Shown here: positions 23,826 to 35,479 of the stretch, in pieces | How the letters are laid out: every line of letters begins with the position of its first letter | How positions within the stretch are numbered: the first letter of the stretch is position 1 | Assembly: GCF_030272615.1 (NCBI RefSeq) | Contig: NC_081405.1 | Span: 649,613,420 to 649,677,419, forward strand | Reading direction: 5' to 3' | Length of the DNA: 64,000 bases | DNA from: Cryptomeria japonica | Lineage: Eukaryota > Streptophyta > Pinopsida > Cupressales > Cupressaceae | The notes under the pieces: model-generated | What the model was told of the DNA's origin: nothing | Database searches by the model: none | What the model saw: only the letters and a program-made list of their open reading frames with translations | Program-made: the position numbers and the translations under genes

Positions 23826-25314
23826 CTAGTCAAGAAAACCATTTGCCTCCCAATACCGGTTAACATCATATAGGGATGGTGGACCAAATGAAAGAGGATC
23901 CACTTTGAGCACATCAAATGGAGATATTGCAAGTTCCAAACAAGGACTCTGCTCTAAGGATGAGTCACTTTGTTTGCCACTAGGAGCTAGGGTTAATGCT
24001 TTTTCTTAATGTGAAGATAACTCACATATTAATTTCAATATGCTCATGCATATCATTAGAATCAATATTGCTAGTATGAACAATATTATCATTATCCATA
24101 TCATCATCTAGATTAATAAAAATAGGAACTCTAACATGAAAAGAAGTTGAACCATCATTTTTCTTAAGCATTGTTAATTTAGGAAAAGTTTTAACAAATG
24201 GGACCAAGTTAACATTTGGTGTCTTTGGAGAATAAATCGTTTGGGAAGAAAGATCAGGAGCCTTAGCATGATGTCTTTGTTGATGTTGTCTTGCACAACA
24301 ATTCCTTTTAGTTTTAGTTGAGACTTGCAAAGGTTTAGGATCAATGAACATAGGCTTCTTTTCTTCCCTTATAGGAGGAACATAAGAAACCCCAATAGGT
24401 TGATGGAGACTTTATGCTAAGAGATTTCCTTTATATGAGGTAGGAGGAAAGGCTAGGGCATATATATGAGGAACAAAAGGTGTAGGAAGAATACTGGGTC
24501 CATTATGAGGAGGGATATTCATAGGTGTAGGTTCTCTAGGTTTACTCAAGGACGTGATCATCTCATTTTTTTCATTTCTAATAAGATAAGAAAATGATGT
24601 CATTTTGAGGGTTAAGATGGTTAGGTTGTTTAGGCAAAAATTAATCAAGAGTGAAATTTTTATGCTTCGTTGTGGGTTGGTAAAGGCTATCATTAATTGT
24701 TACAATAGATCCATTATGAATAAATTTCAAGCATTTATGAACTGTAGAAGGGATAGCTTCCATGGAAGAGATCCAAGGATGTCCCAACTTCACATGAAAT
24801 TGATTCGATGTAGGAATAATAGAAAAGATTAGATCTAAGAACTTGGTACAACCTCAATAGGAAGAGTAATAGAACTAATAATAGGGCAAGAGAAACCATT
24901 AAACACCTTAACCATAACATCAAATTTATCATATGTTACTAGATCCAATTGCTGGATATAAAGATGTTCTTTAGTACTCACATTCACCATACACACTGGG
25001 TTAATGAGAACCCCTCATGAGATGTTGTCTTTGATCTTCACAATAATATATAATAGGCCATTAGGTGTAACAATAGTCTCACTAGGATCAAAAGTAATAC
25101 ATAAGTCTTTAAATAGAGATGTAGGTTTGTCAACTAGGCTCACAACATTATTAGATTCTATACAAAGGTCATTAGGAGAAAAAGAAAGAGACTTAGACTT
25201 AATAGTATTGGTAGAAGGAGAGGGCAACAAACTAGTTAAGATTTGAAGATTTTGATTAGGAAGAGCTACAAATTTAGTCCCTTTGTCATTGACACTAGCT
25301 ATACATATAATATT
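23826..25314 (-). pseudogene. Element C gag-protease, C-terminal part
   Basis: Aligned with the E protein: 25015-25323 matches the segment after the knuckle (SVNDKGTKFVALPNQNLQIL), then a protease-like region where E has LIDPSCMVNV and this copy has LINPVCMVNV, then worn sequence, 24412-24693, and 24022-24351 with the acidic RVPIFINLDDDMD motif. Reading on, the tail ends WEANGFLD with stop at 23826, like VDDVLD at the end of the E protein (43226). Several stops and shifts. The D/N-P-S/V replaces the D-T/S-G of active retropepsins in both copies. Confidence 0.75.
25299..25314. repeat. Target-site duplication of insert F, left copy
   Basis: TATACATATAATATTG here and TATACACATAGTATTG at 27127-27142 agree at 14 of 16 bases. 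Long, imperfect flanking repeats of this size fit target-primed (LINE-style) insertion. Confidence 0.65.
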
Positions 25315-27126
25315 GTTTTTCAAATATTAGGATAAAATAGGTTCTGATGGGACCCCAAAACCCATACAACCAAAAAGTTACCAACAAGAACTGAGCTAGA
25401 CTACTCAACATTGAACAACAAGTTTTAAAAGGACCTAAAACCTTCTGGACTTACTGATATCTAGAGCCCAAACCCAAAGACTGCACAAAGAAAAATCAAC
25501 AAACTAGCACATCCACATGCAGTCAAACACCAACCAAACCTTACACATAAGACATTACAACAAAGGATGGCACAAACATATGGTCTAAATTAACATAAAC
25601 TAGACCAAAAAATACAAGGAACAAGGGTTTTAATAGGCACCCTCAACCAACAATAAGGGTTTTTCCAGGCTCTCATAATCTGTAATAGAATCTCTTGGCC
25701 ACAAAAGACCACAAAACTAATACCTAACCCCCCAAAAAAACAATGACCACACTGGGCCTTTGAAAATTGCTAGCAACCGGCTAGTCCCAGAAAGAAACTA
25801 AAAACAAAGGGTTTTTTCCAAGCTCCCTCAACCTTGAAAGTGTGGTTTACAAGGTTCGCACAACCTTCTATGGCCCAAAAAACAACATCACTAACTATAT
25901 GCACAATCTGGACAAAAGGGTTTTTACAGGTTCCCATAATTAGCAAACTATTTTGAGACACAACGATAAGACTGTGAACCTAGAACTATCTGCGAAGACC
26001 ACCATGAGAGTTGAGACCAATTACCTCAACTAGCAACATGAACTGCAATAGGCAACATGCTCCTCCACACCTATTCTCCACCTCAATAGGAGAAAGGGAC
26101 ACCTCAATAGGACAAGAAGGAACATAAGTTGAAATGAAAGTGGATTTTACAAGGCTCCCATAACTTGCTGAGGCCCAAAAAATAACATCTTGTCTTGAAA
26201 GTACAATCTGGGCAAGAGGGTTTTTACAAGCTCCCACAACCAACAAATCGTTATGGGAAACAAGGGAAAAACCATAAACCTAGAACCATCTACAAAGAAA
26301 ACCATGAGGGTTTTGACCAACTCCCTCAACTAGCAATGTGAATGGTAGAAACCGAGAAACTCTCCCACACCTACTCTCCACCTCAATAGGAGAAATGACC
26401 ACCTCAATAGGACAATAAAGAGAGCAGCTCAATTGCCCAGACAACTCAAACATAACCCAGAACCCATATTTCCACTCCACCTCCATATGAGAGGAAAACA
26501 CCTCATATAGAGATCCATGAGAACTAACAGGAAGAGCATAAAAAACCCTCACCAAGGAATAAGTGAGGAGATAATAGAGGATCCACATAGAAAAACCAAT
26601 GAACAAAAGCAATAAGCCATCCAAAAAAAAAAAACCATCCACAAGAGTGGAAGCCCCAAAAAACCTGAGTAGAGAAAAACCCATAGTAAACCAACAACAA
26701 AAATAGAAAACTCCAACCCCAAAAGACCAAGGCTTCCAAATCCAAAGCTGCAAAGCATTTTTCTCACTCCTAAAGCCAAGAGAATCCACCAACACAACCA
26801 CACCTTCTTGTAAGTAGACATAGCCCTACCTCCAACACCCCAAAAAAGCTTGCAGTCCCCAACCTTTGCCAAGGAGATCAGGGAAAAAATGGAGGAAAAT
26901 ACCACCTCCTTCCCCACCTTAGTTATCCCATATCTTTAGAAAACAACAGCCAAAAGCAAAACCGACGCACAGGGCTAAACAACAAGCACAGACTAAAAGG
27001 AAAATACCTTCTCCTAGCCCATCTGCATCATCATCCTCATCCTCTTCACTTGAGTCTTCACCCATAGAAACCCTAGCTCGTCTGTTACTAGCAGCGCACC
27101 CGTTCTCGCCCATCATCAGATTAGTA
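25315..27126 (-). mobile_element. Insert F: retroposon-like element with 300-bp internal repeats
   Basis: It interrupts the element C ORF precisely: coding resumes on both sides within the 16-bp flanking repeats. On the minus strand its 3' end is A-rich (TTTGAAAAA), and it has no terminal inverted repeats or LTRs, all suggesting a retroposon. About 25830-26430 holds two copies of a 300-bp unit (CCACCTCAATAGGAGAAA at 26078 and again at 26378). No reverse transcriptase is visible, so it is either a 5' part of a LINE or a non-autonomous retroposon. Confidence 0.6.
26919..27116 (-). CDS. Small acidic, single-span membrane protein candidate (insert F)
   Basis: A 65-codon frame at the sense 5' end of insert F starts MMGENG. 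It has a basic patch (NRRARVSMG), an acidic stretch (EDSSEEDEDDDADGLGEG) and a strongly hydrophobic Cys-rich segment (IFLLVCACCLALCVGFAFGCC) ending LKIWDN. I do not recognise it. The composition fits an acidic tail plus one membrane helix, but chance cannot be excluded in so short a frame. A longer hydrophobic frame at 26280-26801 runs into the 300-bp repeats and is less convincing. Confidence 0.3.
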   Translation of the reverse strand: MMGENGCAASNRRARVSMGEDSSEEDEDDDADGLGEGIFLLVCACCLALCVGFAFGCCFLKIWDN

Positions 27127-28232
27127 TTATACACATAGTATTGTCATCAATAATGTATTGGATCTTATTTCTTAATTGGTAACACTTCTCAGTATCATGG
27201 CTAGGTTGATAGTGATATTGATAAAAAGCTTGAGGATCATGGTAAGCTGGCAACGGTTTAGAATTTTCATTTGGTTTGATGGGAGGAAGTTGCAACACAT
27301 TAGAATTCATCAACCTCATCATTATACTATGCAAAGACTTAGATAGAGGAATTAAAATCTCTTCTAAAGTATTTGGATAAAGGGGCCACACCTAATGTCA
27401 TAGCTGCCACTTGAGTGTTGATGTTGTCATTTATCTTGATGAAACCTTTGTTGGGTTTGAACTTCATAAATGATTATTGAGTATTCTCATTCTTATCAAC
27501 TAGAGCTTTTGAAGATAATGATTCAAATTGACTCACTTGAAGATAATAATTATGAAGCACTATGCACAATTGTGTAAAAGAAGTAAATTCAAAAAATAGA
27601 AGAACAATACCATTGCAAGGCTTTATCTCTAAAGGTTTTAATAAACAATTTTAGCCATAAGTCATTGGTCATGAAAAAAATCACTACACTAAGTTTGAAA
27701 TGTCTTCACATGAGTCAAGGGGTCACCTTTTCCATTGTACAACTCCAATTGAGGAACTTCCATATGCTTAGGAGGAACCACATAGACAATTTCATTGTAT
27801 AGTGGGCTCACTACATCAAATGTGGGAACATTGAACTTGGATTGAGTTATAGAAGCCAATTGATGTTGTAGGGATGTACCAGTTTGGGCTAGGTTAATAA
27901 TGGTTTCTTTAGTGGATGGATTGAAATTGGACATATTGGATTTGATGGAGTAATATTGTTGTAAGTAGTTGGAGGTTGAAAATAAGGAAGGAGAATATTA
28001 TGGCATGTTGGTATGGGAGATGGTTGTAAAACAAACAGAAGACTCACAAAAGGAGTGTAAGAATATTGATTAATAGGATTTCCCCCATGACTAACATGTG
28101 TAGGATTAATATTTTGTGTAGAAGTAGTCACGATAGAAGACATAAATGTAGGCACACTAGGCAAGGATGTAGGCATAGGAATGAAATGGTTAACTTCGCT
28201 AGTGGGTTGAGAATAAACAAGGACTTCAACAT
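27127..28232 (-). pseudogene. Element C gag-protease, middle part
   Basis: Matches the E protein in order: Pro/Thr-rich linker with THVSHGGNP (27889-28176), then 27689-27934 with PTFDVVSPL and QLELYNGKGDPLTHVKTFQT (start of the capsid core), worn capsid sequence, then 27116-27391 with SLHSIM and the zinc-knuckle-like YQYHYQPSHDTEKC (E has CQFHRQPGHDTEKC, so the first Cys is lost here). The left edge is the insert F target duplication; the right edge is the AACAT target site of element B. Confidence 0.8.
28228..28232. repeat. Target-site duplication AACAT of element B, left
   Basis: AACAT precedes the LTR start at 28233 and the same AACAT follows its end at 34764-34768. A perfect 5-bp duplication is typical of LTR retrotransposon integration. 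Confidence 0.92.
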
Positions 28233-29050
28233 TGTTAGGGTTCCCATAGATACTAAGAGGGGGGGGGGGTGGGGTGAATTAGTATCTGACCAGTAATGTA
28301 ATTTTATTAATATAAAACATGCAAAACATAAAGTAACAGTGCACCGGTATGCAAGAATTAATGTAATAAACAGAATCAAAAACATCCACATGAAAAGAAC
28401 ACCATAACACAAGATGTTTAATGAGGAAACCCGGTGTGGGAAAAACCTCAATGGGATTTGTGACACACAATATTCACTTACTACCCAATAAGAGAATATT
28501 ACTTACAATAGGGGCCTGCACATGCAGGAAGGCCAACTGCCTAGAGCACACTGCTCAGTGAGAAGTCACACTGACTTACAATGAGGATTATGCTAATCCA
28601 ATATTCTGTACTACTTTATAATAGCATCTTCAATGCCAGATTCAGTACCGGTTCTTACTCTATTCTTTACATATACCCTTGACCTATAATTCACACAATA
28701 GGTCTACCTAATAATTTTCTTTTTGCTTGCTATGCCTATCCTACAAATGTCTACAATGATCTCTTTTATATACAATAGTCATTTTACAATTTACCAGGTC
28801 AGCTTACAATAATAAACAAAATATTACACATCAAAAATCCTATCGGCCTCTGTGCCGGTATACATCTTTTTTTTCTGTGCCAGTGCCAATGCTAGTGTAG
28901 AGTGGTTTTGTTGATGCCGGTGCACTGTCTTGCTTGAATAATGCTTTGCCAGTATAATAACTTGCCAGTGCCATAGGATTGCAAGGTTGCCATCAATGAC
29001 AAAACCTTCAATCACACACAATGTCTCATTGGAGTGTCCATATGCCAACA
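28233..29050 (-). repeat. 3' LTR of element B
   Basis: 818 bp, TGTTAGGGTTCCC to ATATGCCAACA. It contains the TATA-type box TATATAAAA (minus strand, 28764-28772) and many CCGGT/CCAGT motifs. Near the left edge is a pure G run. Confidence 0.92.
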
Positions 29051-29066
29051 ATCTCCCCCTTTGGCA
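29051..29066 (-). other. Polypurine tract of element B
   Basis: The minus strand reads CCAAAGGGGGAGAT directly before the LTR start TGTTGGCATATGG. The same tract stands at 46880-46895 in B'. Confidence 0.85.
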
Positions 29067-29255
29067 TTGATGGCAACACTCATTAGAAATTCCAAAAAGA
29101 TGTCCAAAAATGTGTAGACCAAAAATGTACCAAAAAAGTGAGTGACTCCCCCTAAGCATATGATCCCTGTGTTTTGAATTTTCTCATCCTACTACTTCCC
29201 CTTTGGTATCAATGACAAAGGTTAGTAGAGTTTGTAGTTATACCAGTCCATAACC

Positions 29256-32200
29256 TCAACCTTGTAGTTGGGTAGTTATTATCTGAAAAAGATCACCCAA
29301 AATTAAGTTTATACTATCCATAAAATTTTCGCTATCTTTTATTGTTGTTTCAGTTCTCTTCATAGTACCGGTGAGATGCTGCAATTGCTATGCCAGTGTT
29401 TTATTTCCCAGTGTTAATGCCTCTGAGATTTCCTTCCGTAGAGATGCTAGATAATCCAATCTTGGACTCAATTTGGATCTCAAGTATTTTGCCTTATTTA
29501 TTATTGTCTCTTTCTCTTTCTCCTGTTTAAGTAATTTTGTCTCAAAATTTGCTAACTTATCTTCAAAAATAGATAATGAATCCAGTGAGTTGACAAAATT
29601 GTTTGCAAGCTTGTTTATTTCTTCTTGTATCTTTCTTATCTTCTTGTCTATATCTATAGTCAGGAAGTTTGTTTTGCATGTGTCTTTGTATAGGTTTTTG
29701 TACTCTTTTAACAAACTACACAGTTCTAGTAGAAGTGTGTCAAAATCTCTGTTACACTTCTCAATTCCTTCCTCAAAGAATTTCTGTTTCTCCTTTTCTA
29801 CAATGTCCTTTACAGATTCTACCTTTATTTGCTCAATATTTCTAGAAATGTATTTACATAGTGTATCTAACTGTCCTAAAGAATCTTTATTATCTATATT
29901 ACAATTAGGAGCTATTATTTTCAAAAATGGGATTGAATCATCTATTGCTTTGTAAGCTTGTGAGCTATAGTTAGTTATTTTCTTGATAGATTCAAGTAAT
30001 ACCTCAATCACATTTGTTGACTTTGATGGTGACCCAACAAACTGAGTACCGGTGGAAGTGACCATGCTTGTATTGACCTCTGGCAAGTCAGTTTGTGTCT
30101 GCATTTCCTTTAGTGCTAGTTTTCCTACTTCATTTCTTACCAGTGACATCTGTTTTGGAGCTTTTAGCTCTATCGGTTTCTCTGTTTGTGCTTCAGATTC
30201 CATCTTTTTCCTTGTATCCACTGTCGGTTGCTCTGTATTTCCTGTTACTGGAGGCTCTTTGGCTATATCTGATTTTTCACTTGGGTCTTTATCAACCGTT
30301 ATGTGGATCTTTTGGGTATCAACATTCACAGTGAATAGGACTTCAGGATTTGTATTGCCATCCTTTGTATCCATGTTTTCAGTTGCCAGTTGGTCTTCAG
30401 GGATTGTAATTTTTATAGGTGGAGGTAGATTATCTTTAATCTTTATGCTTGGAGGTCCACCAACTTTCCCTTTCTCTTTGTACTTCTGATATACCTTAAT
30501 AGGCTTGGGATTCCTATATTCTTCTTGTTTTTCTTTTTCAACCAAAAATATGTCCCAACCATTTTCTGTTTCCTCTGAAACCTTTGTAACTCTACCTACC
30601 ATCAGTGAAATTTGCCAGTGTGCAGTGGAAAAAATTGTCCAGTTAGCTTGAGCTATCAAATCATCAATTTATTTCAGGGAGTTTACTAGATATACAACAA
30701 GTAGTTTTTCTATTTTTATTTTCTTGTCTAGTTCAATTACTCCTTGCCTTTTGGCCTCAAGTCTTTTGTATAAGTCATCAGGAATTTCATTTAAGACTTG
30801 CATCAAAAACTTTTTAAACATGTCCATGTGTAATATTACACTCTCCTCAACTTGTCCTTTCTCATCAGCCGATAGGGTGTCATAAATTTTCCCTATGTTC
30901 TTCAGTTTTCCTTCCTCTGTGATCTCATTTAACAAAATTTCTAGAGGTGCCAAGTCAGTTGTTGTCTTTTTCTTTTTCTTAGGGGTCAGCTTCTTTTTAG
31001 GTGTGACCTTTCTGACCAGAGATCTCACAACTTGTTGCTTCTATCTTGTCCTTCTAGGTGAAGGATTGGTTGCCGGTGAGGGGTCTCTTTTTCTAACAAC
31101 TCTTTAAAAAGTTGTTGGCATATCTCCTTCTGAGGAAGTACCTACCGGTGATAGATGAGCTTCAGGTTGTGGATCTGCCAACTCATCTTCAGTTATGCCA
31201 GGTTTCTTTAATATATCTTCCTTTATGGCTTTTGCTTGTCTGGATCCTTTCCTCACAAAAGCTTCGACCTTCTTCACTCTTTTCTTTGACTGAATTTGGA
31301 TTTCTATGGTTTCAACACTACCAAATATTTCTTCTTTAGGTTCATTGGGGGCTTCCAGAAGTGCTTTGGCATAAGTTTCCACTATGTGGTCATCTATTTC
31401 ATAGCCCATTTCTCTTACCCAGATTGTCCTGGGGATGACTGCTTCCATTCATATTTCATCCTTTTTGATAACAAAGCATATATCATCTTTGTATTTGTCT
31501 ACAATCTTCTGTGATAACGTTGTCCTTTTCTTCATTTTTGTTTTTAGTGCTTGGAAAAAGTCATGAATGATGTTTTCCTTATTGTCGCCCATGGTATTGA
31601 ATAGTTCTGTTAGTTGCTTTCCTACCGGTATGTCATATCCAAAATCTTTATATCCTATACCGGGAACTTGTTTTGTTATATGAAGCATTAGACACACTAA
31701 CAGATTTCCAAATCTGAAGGTTCCTTTCTTATCCTTCTTTATCTTTCCAAGGTTGTCTATCAGTTCATCCTTTAGCCATTCACAGATGTCAATTTTTGCA
31801 TTGTCGGTTATTATGTCATAAGCACTTTTGATGCACAAACTTGAAATTGAGTTGAGTGTATTGGCATGAGTGGCTTTGTAACCTAATATCATGCTTATGA
31901 ATCTCACATTTGTATCCTTTACATCATTAACCCTTAAAGATCTTTTATCAGATGTTGCACCTGTTAGGTCAATGACTAAATCATTTGAAACTTTCTTGTT
32001 TTTATCTAGTTTTTTACCGGTGGCCAGTAACCTTGTGATAGCCTTTACCACTTGCTTGGTGATCTTATGAATTGTATCTAGCCAAAAAAATTCTCCATGA
32101 ACTCTGCTTAATACTATCCTAATCACATCCTTAGGAAATTCAGGAATACTAAGGATTTCTGTGAATCCTAGGGTTTCAATGATTTTGTGTTCAGCTTTGA

Positions 32201-32456
32201 TATTGTCGGTATCATCACATATCTCAGTTTTGTACATGGTTTTGATTTCCTCGTCTCCTAGTTCTTCAATATTATAGTGAATATACATTCTAGGGTCTTC
32301 AGCATATACAACACCTTTAGGGATTTGAGAGAATGCACCTAAGGTATCATCTTTCTTTGCTATTTTGGGGACCAACTGAAATACGGGCCTAGGTCTTTTA
32401 ATTACTTCCACAACATTAGGGTACACTATGTATTCAATTGTAGAGGTGGATGCCAT
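29256..32456 (-). pseudogene. Element B ORF2: large protein of unknown function
   Basis: A single minus-strand frame of 1067 codons from MASTSTIEYIVYPN (ATG 32456) to ITTQLQG (stop 29256), broken by stops near 31449, 31104, 31050, 30669 and 29388. No frameshift. Residues 1-335 form a globular, helix-rich domain (VYAEDPRMYIH, FPKDVIRIVLSRVHGEFFWL, RFISMILGYKATHAN, FRFGNLLVCLMLHI). Then WVREMGYEIDDHIVETYAKALLE, a Lys-rich segment (KVTPKKKLTPKKKKK) that could be a nuclear signal, an acidic/Pro-Thr linker, and a long C-terminal coiled coil. No signal peptide or membrane helix, which argues against an envelope. The N-terminal half faintly resembles 'putative plant transposon protein' domains; that is an inference. 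None of its stops coincide with those of the B' copy. Confidence 0.75.
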
Positions 32457-32593
32457 GATAAATACCTTTTTCTGTCTTGGATGAATGATTGCTTGGAGTG
32501 TGCTTGCTTCTTGCTCGAAATGCCTTAGCTCAAAAATCTTCGTGCTCTCTGAAAGTTTCAAATCATGGTGAAATGAAATGGAGCGAAAACCTT

Positions 32594-32601
32594 ATTTTAG
32601 A
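32594..32601 (-). promoter_or_regulatory. Degraded internal TATA box upstream of ORF2 (element B)
   Basis: The minus strand reads TCTAAAATAAGG, where B' (50443-50449) has TATAAAATAAGG, about 140 bp before the ORF2 ATG. The position is conserved but this copy lost the first A of the box. Confidence 0.45.
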
Positions 32602-32755
32602 GTCTTTTTCACTACCTACCACATTTATTGCTTGCGGGTAATGTATTCACTTAACTTTATTTGCTGGTAATAAGTGATTTTCAACTTCTTTTCTCTAACC
32701 GAGGGAATAATAGCACATGTGTCATTAGATTGCCAAACCCTCAAGATAATTTTCT

Positions 32756-33889
32756 TCAATTAGATGAAGAGCTTCCTGCCGGTGGAGCACTACATTGTCC
32801 TACTGGTGGAGCACTACAATGTGCTACCGGTAGAGGAGTATTCCCAATATTTAGATCAGCTTTTCTAATCCATTGCTTTGAGAATTCTTGCTTAACCTCT
32901 TCAACCTTTTCTTTACCTTTCAAGCTTGTACTTTTGTTGTCTACTGGTGTACCTTTACTTCTACAAAATTTAGCAATATGACCAATCTTGTTACATGCAT
33001 AACAAGTTACATTATTTTTCTGAATAGCTTTCCCATAACCTATGCTAGTTTGTGTTCTACATTGATTTGATAAATGTCCAAATCTTCCACAAACATAACA
33101 TCTTACATTCATCCTACAGTTTTCAGAGTTATGACCAACTTTGTTGCATTTGGAGCATTGACCGGTGGGAGAATTGATATTCTGATAATTCCTAGATCTA
33201 CATTCATTTTCCCTATGACCATATTTATTACAGTTAAAGCATTTTCCATTGAATTTATAAGTATTAGGAGGTGTTACTGGTTTGATGTGATTCTGAGTAT
33301 TTACAGTACTGGAGCTTTCTCCAACTTCAAATCCAATTTCAGAAGTGTCACCTTTGGGTCTTTGATTCTTCAATAAGGTACCAAGTTCTTTAGAGCTTTT
33401 ATTGAATTTTTCTTTGTGTTGATTTGCAGTTTCCAATTCCCTTTCCAAGATTTCTTTTTGTCTCATTAGTTCAATTGAGTCATTCTGAGTATGCATTAGA
33501 TCTATCTTCAACATGTCATTTTCATAGCTAAGTCTTGTGTTCTCATTTGCTGCATCACTTAGTCTTCTAGTCAATTCTTCTTCATTCTTCTTTCTACCCT
33601 CAATCTCTTTGCAAAATCTCATAGTCATATCTTGCATTTCAATTTTTGTTGTCATGATCTCTTGTTTCAACTTGCTTATCATATCATTAAGTGATTCCTT
33701 TTCATCATTCTCATTTTGCAATTTTTCACAAAGTTCTCTTCTCTTATTTCTTGTAACAGTAAGATTTTCTTGAAGTGCCTAAATGATATCCTGAGCTACT
33801 TTTAAATCATCTTCTAATTTGATATTTTTCAACTTCTCAGCATCATAGTCAGTAAGAGCTCCTTCAAGTTGCTTCATCAGATTTTCCAT
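32756..33889 (-). pseudogene. Element B ORF1: coiled coil plus four zinc knuckles
   Basis: 378 codons in one frame, MENLMKQLEGALTDYD to GSSSSN. One TAG stop at about 33779-33781 where B' has CAG (Gln). Residues 1-200 are a charged coiled coil. Then CCHC knuckles CFNCNKYGHRENEC, CSKCNKVGHNSENC, CYVCGRFGHLSNQC and CYACNKIGHIAKFC. The tail has short repeats SAPP(V/A)G. Knuckles of this type bind RNA in gag and nucleocapsid proteins; no capsid core is recognised. The start lies 58 bp sense-downstream of the primer site, as expected for the first ORF of an LTR element. Confidence 0.88.
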
Positions 33890-33946
33890 TTTTATCGGTG
33901 TCAAGATCTTCCTCAAGCTATTAGGCTTCTGAAAATAGAGGACCAA

Positions 33947-33958
33947 GCTCTGATACCA
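33947..33958 (-). other. Primer binding site of element B
   Basis: The minus strand reads TGGTATCAGAGC, perfect for initiator tRNA-Met, two bases from the 5' LTR. Confidence 0.93.
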
Positions 33959-33960
33959 AT

Positions 33961-34763
33961 TGTTAGGGTTCCCACAGATACTGAGAGGGGGGCGGGGGTG
34001 TGAATCAGTATCTAACCGGTAATGTAATTTTCTTAATATAAAACATGCAGAACATAAAGTAACAGTGTACCGGTATGCAAGAAGTAATGTAATAAACAGA
34101 ATCAAAAACATCCACATGAAAAGAACACCACAACACAAGATGTTTAACGAGGAAACCTAGTGTGGGAAAAACCTCGGTGGGATTTGCGACCCACAATATT
34201 CACTTACTGGCTAATAAGAGAATATTACTTACAATAGGGGCCTGCACATGCAGGAAGGCCAACTGCCTAGAGCACACTGCTCAGTGAGAAGTCACACTGA
34301 CTTACAATGTGGATTATGCTAATCGAATATTCTGTATTGCTTTATAATAACATCTTCATTGTCAGATTTAGTACCGGTTCTTGCTCTGTTCTTTACATAT
34401 ACCCTTGACCTATAATTCGCACATTAGGTCTATCTAATAAATTTTTTTTTGCTCTCTATGCCTATGCTACAAATGTCTACAATGATCTCTTTTATATACA
34501 AGTGTCATTTTACAATTTGCCAAGTCAACTTACAATAATAAACAAAATATTACATATCAAAAATCCTGTCGGCCTCTGTGTCGGTATACATCTTTTTCTT
34601 CTATGCCGGTGTAGAGTGGTTTTGTTGATGCCGGTGCACTGTCTTGCTTGAATAATGCTTGCCAGTAGAATGTCTTGCCCGTGCCATAGGATTGCAAGGT
34701 TGCCATCAATGACAAAACCTTCAATCAAACACAATGTCTCATTGGAGTGTCCATATGCTAACA
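33961..34763 (-). repeat. 5' LTR of element B
   Basis: 803 bp. TATA-type box TATATAAAA at 34491-34499 (minus strand) marks the likely transcription start about 270 bp into the LTR. The 3' end in element sense carries a C-run (plus-strand GAGGGGGGCGGGGG). Confidence 0.92.
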
Positions 34764-34768
34764 AACAT
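34764..34768. repeat. Target-site duplication AACAT of element B, right
   Basis: Identical to 28228-28232. Element C coding resumes directly after it. Confidence 0.92.
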
Positions 34769-35148
34769 CACTTTTCATTGGCATAATATTAGTATCAACA
34801 ATATGAGAAAGGCCACACAACAAATCTACAAAAGTATCTTACCTTTTTGCATGATTATTTATAATCCTCCAATCAAGGGGATTGTCTCAATATCCATGTA
34901 TTGTTGACCCATACATTGTTGACCCATAGATTTTCAAATTAATTATCAATCTTCTCCAATTCTTCATTAGTAACCCTATTTAGTAATTCATCTACATCAT
35001 GAGATGTATGAGGAGAATAGGGATAAATGATGTCATTTGTTGGATTAGAGGAAGCACCAACACTCACATGCAATAAGTTATCCAACTGCGGCTCCATATT
35101 CTTAGTATACAACTTCTTCTCATTGGTGAATCAAATAGATCTAGCCAT
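34769..35148 (-). pseudogene. Element C gag-protease, N-terminal part
   Basis: Continues the element C ORF beyond the B insertion. Reading on the minus strand from ATG 35148 (MARSI), it has MEPQLDN...SSNP then DELLNRVTNEELEKIDN, aligning with MEPNLNG...SSNP and EVSVEQLSKLDNQ of the E protein. In-frame stops occur after MARSI and after EKIDN. Confidence 0.75.
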
Positions 35149-35479
35149 AATCCAAATAGGGAAAGCACTAAAATTATGATTATATTTATTGGTTATTAAT
35201 AGTTACCCTCTTTCTTAGTTGAAATTATAAGGTATCTATGACATTAGGAAAAAACAATGAATAATTGAAGTAACTTGGCACATGAACAGACTGCTACAGG
35301 TATCCCATGGAGCCACAAACTAAGATCTTGGTAGTAAAATATGTTTAGATCCTATTTCTAGAAGTTTGACCTAATAGATCAAGACCGAGTAGTACAAATT
35401 CACCCTAGTCATTTGAATTTCATTTTGTCGAAAGATAAACCTATTTGTCATGGTCAACTCTATTGGAATCCTTGAGTAT
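35149..35479. other. Element C leader, shortened relative to E
   Basis: Non-coding. Element E has about 1.8 kb between the conserved GTGTGTAGG block and its gag start; C has about 350 bp. No LTR end or primer site is visible, so the end of the LTR and most of the leader are missing or unrecognisable. Confidence 0.45.

Larger units (their letters stand above)
28233..34763 (-). mobile_element. Element B: LTR retrotransposon with ORF1 and ORF2 but no pol
   Basis: Complete element: LTRs 28233-29050 and 33961-34763, primer site 33947-33958, ORF1 32756-33889, ORF2 29256-32456, polypurine tract from 29051, target duplication AACAT. I read the interior in all frames and found no protease, integrase, RT or RNase H motif (no DSG, YxDD, HHCC or DDE signature). 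LTR ends resemble those of copia-type plant elements. A second full copy is B' (46071-52640). It therefore depends on enzymes from elsewhere. By eye, the first about 130 bp of the two LTRs differ at roughly 8 percent of sites, mostly transitions. Confidence 0.9.

Noticed and set aside
26280-26801. 173-codon hydrophobic Trp/Phe-rich frame in insert F
   Set aside because: It overlaps the 300-bp repeats, has no recognisable domain and a composition that could follow from base bias; kept only as part of insert F.
29256-32456. ORF2 as an envelope-like protein
   Set aside because: No signal peptide, membrane helix or Cys-rich ectodomain pattern; the protein is soluble-looking with a coiled coil.
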